Below, piece after piece: positions 53,331-62,800 of a DNA stretch of 64,000 bases; the first letter of the stretch is position 1, and each line of letters begins with the position of its first letter. The DNA lies in NCBI RefSeq assembly GCF_003590095.1, contig NC_039479.1:6386001-6450000 (forward strand). The letters are read 5' to 3'. Origin of the DNA: Trichoplusia ni. Lineage: Eukaryota > Arthropoda > Insecta > Lepidoptera > Noctuidae. The translations under genes and the position numbers were made by a program. Under the pieces are notes generated by a model. That model was not told where the DNA came from. It did not search any database and saw only the letters and a list, made by a program, of their open reading frames with translations.

Positions 53331-55739
53331 TAGTTTGCTGTTACTGTACCTCACTTAACTGCCGCAGTTAATGTGGTCTGCTCGACCAGCTTCATACTTT
53401 TTCTATTGTTTTATTGCTTGCTTCCTGCATTACAGTTTAATTTTATGATAGAAGCTTTGATTAAAGGTTGAAAATAATATTCCGTCACAGACCAGTTGCT
53501 GTGTACTGTGTAGGCACTTGTATAATGGTATTCAAGTATTATAATTGGCGTAGAAGAGCAGGTATTTAGAATATATTAAAAAGCAAAAAGACAGTATTTA
53601 CATTTATTATTAAATGATAACTTACTCTAGCATTATTTTTGTTTCGCAATGTCGACGGTATCGACAATCACCTCAATATATTACAATAACACATACCTAC
53701 TATACTACAGCTTAGTAAATAAATAAATTAAAACATTCTCCAAGTAAAAAAAAATATTTTTATTTCAATAGTTATAGCCTTGGCAAGGTGAGTAAATGAA
53801 GTATCTATTGTGAGTTAATAGATATCACATACTATCATTATAGTTTTACTGTACATTTTAAAGATGATTGGACGTTGTAAAGATCCGCAGTAATGACTTC
53901 GATAAACTGAGCATCACCATTGCCAAGGTGCAGGACATTCAACAGTAATAAAATAGCGCAATATTCGCGAAGACACGGACGTGAGCCGGAGACCGTCTTT
54001 CGAGTTATAAACTAAACTAACTTAACATTTCATTGGCTAAAGAGAAGTCAAGTGTCCTTAGTAACAACTTTTATGTTACAAAAAGGTTTTTTAATACTAC
54101 AAATCAAACCGTTTTAATATTTACTACATATTGAAAATATGTTTGGTTTGTTTCAAGCACTGTTCCAGCTGAAATGATTTTGAGCGCTTAGGTAGCGAAA
54201 GTATGTTTTAGTAGTGTTATACATAATACTATAAATATATCAGATGATGGAAAATGTCACATAAGCTGACTCGTAAATGGGTAATACTTTTCACTTTTTA
54301 CTCTCACAAGTCTGTTTTATAACTTGGACATCTACATGTTGGTTGGGCTCAAATGTTTAACAAACTGGACTAGTCTAAACATATTATGAGCCATAGTTGC
54401 CATTTTACCCAGCCCTGTATGCTTGTCATTATTTATTAAGCGTCTGTATTGTCCTGACGAAAGTAGGTATACTTAACTAAACTATAGGAAACACATTTTG
54501 AGTGGGATAGGTCATAATGCCATTTGCACTTAGCGCGACATGACGTGGTTTTTTACCTCAGGGTGAGATAAACAGTTCTGTGATCAAAAAATATTTTCAT
54601 GTAATGTATTATTTGTGCATGTGATTTGAGTGCTTGTGAAATCGATAAAGTTGTTTTTTTCCTTAAAAGAAAATATTTTTCTTGACCCAATGGACATGAC
54701 TTTTATCTAGAGACTGATAAATAACCCATGACGCGCGACTGTCTTAATTACGAATAAATTACACTAATAACATACCAAATAATATTTACTAACCGTAAAC
54801 TATTAGGTACTTATAATCGAAGTATTACTTCTTTAAAAGCTTTAAAATAGAAAATAAATACAGAAATAAACGCTGCTAGCGCTCGCTTCAGGAATACCGC
54901 GGTCGTGGCGGTTTGTGTGGAGGTGTTAAGATGTGGCGTTTTATAATTTAATCGATTGGCAAGCGTTTATTTCATTTGGTGTTGAGTGTAGATGCGGTCG
55001 ACAGATTGCTTGCATAGATACCTAATCTCAAAACGTTACGACTCATTTGAACAAAACAAATTGTAAGTCGTTCGACGACGTGTTCCTTAAATAACACACA
55101 ATACTTGCACATTTATGTTTGAATCCTAAGGCCATCTTACAAAATTAAGTCTAAACGACTGATTGTCTCATTCACACAATATAAATCACATAATTTTCAT
55201 TCTAGAAAGACTTATTGAGAAACATACAGATCACGTTTAGTTAATACATACATATTTAAATCTACTTCTCATAAAAATGATTTTATATTACACATGTTTG
55301 TTTCGGAAATGTAAATATAAGTGAAATGTCACAATTTAGTGAACCCAGCAGAATCGAGGCCCTAACTGTCTAATTTGATCTTGCTAGCTTACACTGCAGT
55401 TTTGAACACGTACGTTAACATATGTTTTTGGTGAACAAAATGCACATTATTCACAATGAATCACAATACCCATATTATAGGAGACCTATACAAAATAGAA
55501 CACAAAAAGTAGGCGATGAATGTTTAAGTAGAAAAAGTCAGCTGAAAGACATACAAGCTACTAGTTCTTTCCCGTACTGCGGTAATTATACCAGACACTG
55601 CGTCCCGTTAAACGGTTTACTTTGGCAAGGGACGCTGGTCACGCTGGTATGCGGACACAAATGTGGTATGGTTTGAGCTGTATTCCTTTAAACGTAGTCG
55701 ACGTACTGAAGAGTCATTTGTATGGAAGGTGACGGCGTG
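53331..55739. other. Intergenic DNA between the presumed scribbler promoter and the PIAS 3' end
   Basis: About 2.4 kb of AT-rich DNA without a supported gene. Short open frames (for example 55422-55676 plus) show no recognisable protein. The PIAS polyadenylation site should fall in its right part if the VPVLPAPETP exon is used. Confidence 0.5.
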
Positions 55740-55845
55740 TTACGGCGTCTCGGGCGCCGGCAGAACCGGCACTTCCTGATATGAGGGCTCCGTTTCCTCC
55801 TCCGAAGAATGGCCGCTGGTGTGTGAGGCGCAGCCACTCTTTTCC
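55740..55845 (-). CDS. Su(var)2-10: Possible alternative terminal exon of the PIAS gene (VPVLPAPETP end)
   Basis: Downstream of the main stop lies a GC-rich patch with 34 codons reading EKSGCASHTSGHSSEEETEP and then SYQEVPVLPAPETP, followed by TAA. Third positions are strongly G/C, as in the neighbouring PIAS exons and unlike the surrounding AT-rich DNA. The acceptor would be ACTGACTGAG|G (weak); a stronger one 12 nt upstream (TTTGTCCAG) puts a TGA in this frame. Phase fits exons ending at 57730 or 56902. It may be an alternative last exon. Confidence 0.4.
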
Positions 55846-56218
55846 CTCAGTCAGTATCTGGACAAACAGTTATTTCATTAGAAGGCACAAACGAAATACA
55901 TTTAAAAGTCGATGATTAAGGTATAGTCAGTGCCTGACTGCAAAAAAATCCTTCAGTATGTGTTATAGATTTACTCATAAATAAATCTGTTTCATATACA
56001 TAGGCCAAAATAGTGTATTAGGATGATCAAATAAATTAAATGGATACTGAGTTAAAGGATGATGATTAACATTTCTAGTAAAAGGGACAAAAATAAAACA
56101 CATAGTAATCAATTATACATTTATTTACATTTTGTCATAACAACAGATAGAAAATAAAGAAAAATATTTTGTTAGACAGTTTCAGTCAACAGAATTCTTT
56201 TAATAACAACAAAAGGAT

Positions 56219-56446
56219 CTAATATGTACATTTATATGACATTACTATCCCGCAGTGTATGGTTATAAGAAAGATGGGAAACCAGACGATTTTTGACAAT
56301 TGTCTGGAAGAAAATACTTCTGGTAGACTTATAGAAGAATGATGCACCATGCCACATTTGCAGTTATTCACTTGAAACATTATTTGTATATGACTGGTGA
56401 TTAGCAAATCACGAAGATTATTCTCAATCTGGTCATTGTTTGATGT
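56219..56446 (-). CDS. Possible alternative 3' exon or 3' UTR of the PIAS gene
   Basis: A good acceptor (TATTTTCTTTCAG) precedes a 76-codon open frame starting TSNNDQIENNLRDLL and ending at TAG 56219. A donor CAA|GTGAAT is present after MFQ. It needs a phase-0 partner, which none of the upstream exons offers with a strong donor, so it may be spliced 3' UTR. A TTTATT on the plus strand near 56118 (AATAAA on the gene strand) could serve polyadenylation shortly after. Confidence 0.3.
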   Translation of the reverse strand, partial: TSNNDQIENNLRDLLITSHIQIMFQVNNCKCGMVHHSSISLPEVFSSRQLSKIVWFPIFLITIHCGIVMSYKCTY

Positions 56447-56683
56447 CTGAAAGAAAATACTTTGATAAAGTGAGCTTTACATACAACATGAATCATGATT
56501 ATTTACGTTTTTCTTGCTTAATATTTGTTTAACCCTTCTTGATCTTCTCTTAAGGGAAATCGGATAATTCAGTCTATTAATGAAATTAGGTCCTTTCTCG
56601 TTTTTATGATACCCATTATGTTCTTCAAGTATTTTTAAGTGAGGCTGATATTTCTGGCTGAAAGAAAACTGTCGTTTAGTTAC

Positions 56684-56822
56684 CTAAAACGCCCGGCGTT
56701 TCTTTGGTGGCGCACTTATTGGAGGTGATTGCTGTTCTTTCTTCTGATCAGTACTCTGTTGGTTCAGATTGGCGGTAATCTCAGGTGTTGGGCGTTGCGC
56801 GCTTTGGGGGTGTGCATTATTT
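56684..56822 (-). CDS. Su(var)2-10: PIAS exon 13, terminal exon ending PPKKRRAF
   Basis: Acceptor GCTTTCTTTTAG, then 46 codons beginning NNAHPQSAQRPTPE, Gln/Pro-rich, and closing with PPISAPPKKRRAF and TAG. The basic PKKRR tail is a classical nuclear localisation signal and makes a sensible protein end. A GTAACT follows the stop directly, so the 3' UTR itself may be spliced onto downstream exons such as 56446. Confidence 0.65.
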
Positions 56823-59800
56823 CTAAAAGAAAGCAATTTCATACTTAAAAACATTGTTTTGTAAGAGTGCGCTTAGATTTGTTAATATGATGGATACACA
56901 CGAAGTTTTGTCGAGAGTCTCGGTGCTTGGTTCCTGTCCGGGCTTTCGCGTCCGCGCGCGCCTGCGAGGTCGTCCGGAGTCACGGCTTCCATCTTCACTG
57001 TTAGTTGAATTCACTTCATTTCGGCTAAAAAGACAAATAAGATATTAATCTGATATATTTTCAAATATGAACCTTTTGCCCGGTTCACACAAACTGTTCG
57101 AGCCTCCGCCAGTCCATTCTGAGGCCGGTAAAAAACTGCTAATATCAAAAAACTTTGTAAAAAAACTAGCTACTGGGTACTAACAAGCAATATAACGTAC
57201 TAGCAATATTCTAAATGGATTTACAAACAATATTAACCAACTAGAAAGGGAAAAAGGATGGGTTTCTATTAAATAATTACATATTTATAATTATATCAAC
57301 AAGTTCAAAAATACATACTTACTGTAGCTCACAAACAAATGTCACTTGTTTAATTATTTTACAACAATTCCTTACAAGATTATTTATATTGTTGATCTAT
57401 TACCGCTTACGTTGAAATATGCTATAAGCCGCCTTAAAAACCGAGGCGTTTATCAAGGCGAAACTGTGATAATTGATGTCGGTAAGAGAGAAAAGTTTGC
57501 TTCTTATGTACTAAGATATAAAGCAAAAATTAATAATAATTATTATTACAACGTAGTGTTTAAGTTGGTATATTACTATTAAACTCACAAATTGTAATCT
57601 AAAATAATGTAGTGAATCTAAACACCTCAAACACATCCTACGACTATTCAAATACGACTGTTGTACCGGTAATAATTACCATTGGTGAATTTCACCAAAT
57701 TCAAATACAACTGCAATTGCAGTACTCACTTTCTATAGTTTTCATCTCTTTCGGAGTCAGCATACGGCGCCCAATGCGCAGGCGCAGCTTCAGCGTCTTC
57801 ACGTTCAGCGGTTGTGCTTGAACCTATAGATATTACATAATTATTTTAACTCTGTTAATTTGTCTTCAATAATTTTGCTTGAGGTAAGGCATGAAATATT
57901 GAAGAGTTTTCAAATAATGTGACTCTCATGAACCATACATTTGTTATAATCAATGTAATCTAAATAGGTGTTCATGGTTAATTCCTTAAAATTGAAGAAT
58001 GCCCGTTTGATTCCAGGCTGCGTAGTGACCTGGCAGCAGCGGCGCGGAGTCGTGTCGCTCGGCGCGGTCGGCGCGCGGCGGCACGGGCGTGATGGACACG
58101 TGCGGCAGCGCGGGCGGCGAGCCCGGCGCCGGCGGGGACGGGCTGTCCAGCGAGATCACCGCGCCGCCGCCGCCCAGCGCGCCCGGCGACCGGTAGCCGC
58201 TCGACGACACCGCCTCCGCCGCTGCGCACACAAATCATTCAGTTAGTAATCTAAATGACAACAGCTAGTCCTGAAATGTAAATCTGAAATCCTAGGCTTA
58301 CAAATGTATAAATTTATGCTAACCATAAGTATTGCTTGAAACTGACAGCCTACTGGCAAACCGCAGGATTGTCTAGGCAAAGGTCTTTTGTTTAATCCTA
58401 AAGCAAGCATCAACTTATTGAATCGTCTTTGCGTTTTAAAAATCTGTATGAAAGAGAGTGAACGTGTATTTGTGGTCACGTTTGTTTACTACTGAGACGT
58501 CCCATAAAACTTAGCTGCCATCGATAATATCGGTCAAGAGATGATTGTTATAAGTATTAGTCACCGCTGGAGGAGGAGTAGTTGTCGTCGCTCTTGACGC
58601 TGGACTCGGAGGCGGGCGGCGTGGGCTTGGGCTGCGGCACCTTGCGCCGGAGCGGCAGCTCGTCGTCGGAGTCGGACGTGAGGTCCACGAGCACGTCGGC
58701 CGCGCGCGCCGCCCGCGCCTCGCCCACCGCCGCGCGCTTGGCGCCGCCGCCCTCCACCGGGATCACTTCTGTAACGCAAGGTGCTGTTACTTCAGATACG
58801 TAATAATACTAGTCTGAATATGTCCCACTACTAGGCACAGGCCTATTTTTATATGGGAAAGGTTTGAGTATTGACCACCACGCCGAGAGTTGGTAATATG
58901 TTTGGCATCCAGATGTTTATACTTTTTACAGTAATTATAAGGAAGTAATTATCTTCCAAAAAGCCACATTGGTACGTTTTGTACAACAAACAAGTGCACT
59001 ATTTGTACAGCGAAAAATACATCTTCACGATCAGTGTGAGTAATGTTACATGTGGGTTGGGTTATAATATTGACAAGACATCATTCGTTTGAAACTACTA
59101 TGCCTATATAATTTTAAAAATAATAGGTTATTGAAAGCAATCAGAATACCAATAAGTCTTCTGTTAACGTTTTTATCTTTGTTACGTAATAAGACTAACC
59201 GAGATCATCTGAGATGAGTGTTACGGGCTCGGCGGCGGGCTGCTGCTGCTGCGGAGCCCGCGCGGGCGGCGCGTGCGCAGACCAGTTGCCGTCCGCGTGC
59301 AGCTGGATCTCGTTGCAGTCGTTAGACAGGCGCGGCGACGTTAGCACCTCCTGGAAGTACCTGGGAGGGACAAAAATGACACTTAGCAATTTGGAAGAAA
59401 GATGTTGTTGAATATATTAGTTATACTTTTTGAATCTCAAGTTAAGTATTGTGATTGGTAATAAATATGGAAAGATTAATTACGTTTAAGCAAGTTCTTG
59501 TAAATCATGTAGAATGTTTAAACTTTACGTCCTTTAAGTCCGTCTAAAAGCTTTTGGAAGTAAAATCAATTTTATGATTTGTCCTGTAATCATGAATTCT
59601 CTTCTTTAAATTGCGGGTAGAATATACTATATAATCTAAATAGTCTATGACTCACCCGTCCACGACGAGCGAGTCGTAAGGTGCGGGTCGGTCGCAGACG
59701 GGGCACAGCCAGGTGGGTTTCCGCTCGTTCATCTGTAGGAACAGCGACGCGTCGAAGCACTGCAGGTGCGGGCAGTTGGCGGGCCGGCACGGACACGACA

Positions 59801-62800
59801 TACGCATCTTGCCAAGTGGACACATCAGCGACACACGCAACGACGTCGTCGCGATCTCACTGTCGTAGTCCTCCGATAACTTCTCCTTAACTGTTTATAA
59901 AAGAAAATTGTGAATAGGAATACAATGGCTGCTGACTTGCTGGTTGTTTGTTTAAATGATTTTACCGTTCTTGGACACTTGCAATCTATACAAGGGTTCA
60001 ATATTATCAGGATGTTATGTAGTGACTAATGTGCACTTGTTACTTATATGCTGAAAATATGTCATTATGATAGATATCGATCAAATTATGAGATAACAGC
60101 AGTCTACTGGTTTTTTCTACCTATAATTGTAGCAACAACTTACTAAGTGATCTGGTATAATCAGGATTTTTGGTTCCTTTATTCTTCAGCCGCTGCAATA
60201 GTTCAGCCGAGGTGAGCTTGCGCACCATGAACACGCTGAGCACGTAGGCGCGCGTGAAGTCCGCCCCCCACGTCACGTGGATCGTGTTGGCGACCGTCGG
60301 AGACAGCTTCACCAGGGACGATATGTTGACTGGCCGCGGAGGCCGCTTCGGCTCAGGTGTTGGCTTGTTCGTTGGTATTGGATTCTAGAGAGTTGTACAA
60401 TATTAGTACAAGGAAATGGCTGGTTTAGTTGAAGTTGTAGAATAATTGTCTGCATTTTATTTAAAAACTCTCTAGCAAAAATGCTATAAAGAAAGTATTA
60501 GTATTGAAGTTTGTGTGATTATCATGTTGACACCACGTAAAATACACTAAGAGCGGGTGCCACGGGTTCGTCCCCCAATGGGCCAACTTATAAATTGTTT
60601 ATGCGGGAGTCGGTATTTTTAAATACAAATACTACTTACTCTAGCTACTTCACAAATTATAATGTTCTGAATAAATATGTTTGAGTAGTACTTACTGGTA
60701 GTGGACACATTTTGTTATTAATTTTAACATTAACACTAGGTGGGAAGTGGTCCTCTTGTTCACACGACGTTTCTAGAAGACAAAATCTGAGCTGTGCCTG
60801 TGGACAATACAATACAATAACAATTACAGTTGACGAACTTAATAACATTTTTAAGTTAAAGTCGTCGTATGTGGTTGGCCTGAAACAATATGAAACCTTG
60901 CGACAAATATAGGCGATGACGGCGGACACGAATACCACTTCTACAAGACTCATATCAAATAGCCAGACAGACTGAAGGAGGGAAGTGGAACCTTAGTCTA
61001 ACCTGTATAACATAGTCAAGTTTATTGCTGGTGCCAACGATATCCTTTCCTGACGCGATCTCGGTGGCCTGCTGTGGCGTGAGGTGGAATATATACGTGC
61101 CCTCCTGCATGCGGCCGGCTTGCATCGGCATCATCGTGGAAGGCTTCATCAGTTCTGCCAGCACGTCATAAAACGGTAACCTGTGGGAGAATGGTATTAT
61201 GTAAAAGGTGAATTGATCACCGATGAACTGGTCACTTAAAGATTTGCAGCAAGTTTTCATAAATATAATGTTAGAACATTTGGTAGATGATTCCTGATTT
61301 GCGAATAGAGTGGAGTCAATGTAGTGTCAGAAATTGTTGATACAATAATAATATTACTTGCTGCATTCGACTGTGATCTAGTATTGTTTTAGAGCCTTCC
61401 TATGAACATTTTATGTTCAACTGACACTTTAAAACAGTACATTGATATAGTACTCACTTCTTAAACTTAACGTCAGGGTGTACTGGGAATGGTGTCAACG
61501 GCGTGGTGGGTGAGGGCGACGGCATCGGCGCCAGTGTGCTGCCGCCGCTCGCGCCGTAGCCGTGGTACATACTGGTCGGGTACATCGGGTTCTGCCGCGC
61601 CTGTGGGTTACTTTAACTGTACAAATGTGTTTCTAGGGCATATATGGCTTAGTTGTTTTGTTTCATGCTGACAGCTGAACTTCTTCAGATTTTAAGCTTC
61701 TATCTACCATCTAATAGGTTTAGGAGTACTTCCTCTCGAAAGAAAGTAAAATAACATGCTTGTGCCGTATTTAATGGAACCGGAAAATAAATATCAACTT
61801 AGTTAAAAATTGGTGTTGTTTGATTACCGTGACAGGCATAGCCTGAGCGCGTGAGTCCGGTGGGTTATAGCCGCTGACGGCGGGGTGCTGATACAGGGTG
61901 CGCGAGCCAGGCAGAGCGGGCGCCAGAGGATCTTTGCCCTGCGACCCGCTGCCCGGCCCCATGCCACCCGATGGCAGTGCCTGATTGTTCCTACAAAACC
62001 AACAATACTAAGAAATTTGTCTCAATTCTGAACAAACCCTAAACATTTACTTGAAGGGCAGAATATAAAACATATCATGCAACTAATGACCACATGTGGG
62101 TCCGAGACACTTGGCATAGACATGACTGAATGTTTCTTTGGCTAGAACCATCACCCAAAGCCCCAAGACTCATGCTCCAATGTTGATTTACACTGCACAA
62201 CTAGTAACTGCAAGTAGCAAACAGAAACAATGTTGACTGTGGGACACAAGTGGGAGGTCATGCTAACAGCTATGTTAACTTAGGCAAACGCGACAAGAAA
62301 CACTTGCCTAGTTTGATTGTAGGCCCTTTGCGAGCGGTGACCGTTCTCAGTGGTTTTGAGCCGCGATCTAAGTTCGGAAGAGTTTCCATTTTCGGCGGGC
62401 GCATTCGCAGCCGCGCTTCCTACCCTCGCTGCAGATCGTGTTTTAACCATTGTTGACGAACGACCATCTCATGTCAACTGAAATTCATGAGTCCAAAAAT
62501 GGACAAACTAACATCAATTAACTGTACAAAACTGAAGAGATTACTGAAAAATTTCTTCAATATTGTAAATGAAATGGCACCACGCGGACTCCTTATTTCT
62601 CTTACGTATTAGAGTGGAAATTAAAAGGGATAGGGGCAATAACTACTGAACATCTGCAATTGAATAATTATCCATTTTAGTCATCAATGGTTAAAACATG
62701 TCTTACAGCTTTTATTTAGTATCTAGATAAACCATAAATTACTTAAGCTAATGTTTGACAACAATTGTTGGTGATCCTTTAGATTATAATTTGAGAAATT

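Noticed and set aside
57968..58803. Plus-strand frames of 92 and 73 codons and extra minus frames
   Set aside because: They overlap PIAS exons 9 and 10 in the wrong frame or strand; splice phases support a single minus frame.
62250..62456. Plus-strand frame of 68 codons
   Set aside because: It is the complement of the candidate alternative PIAS exon, which has a better start and a donor in phase.
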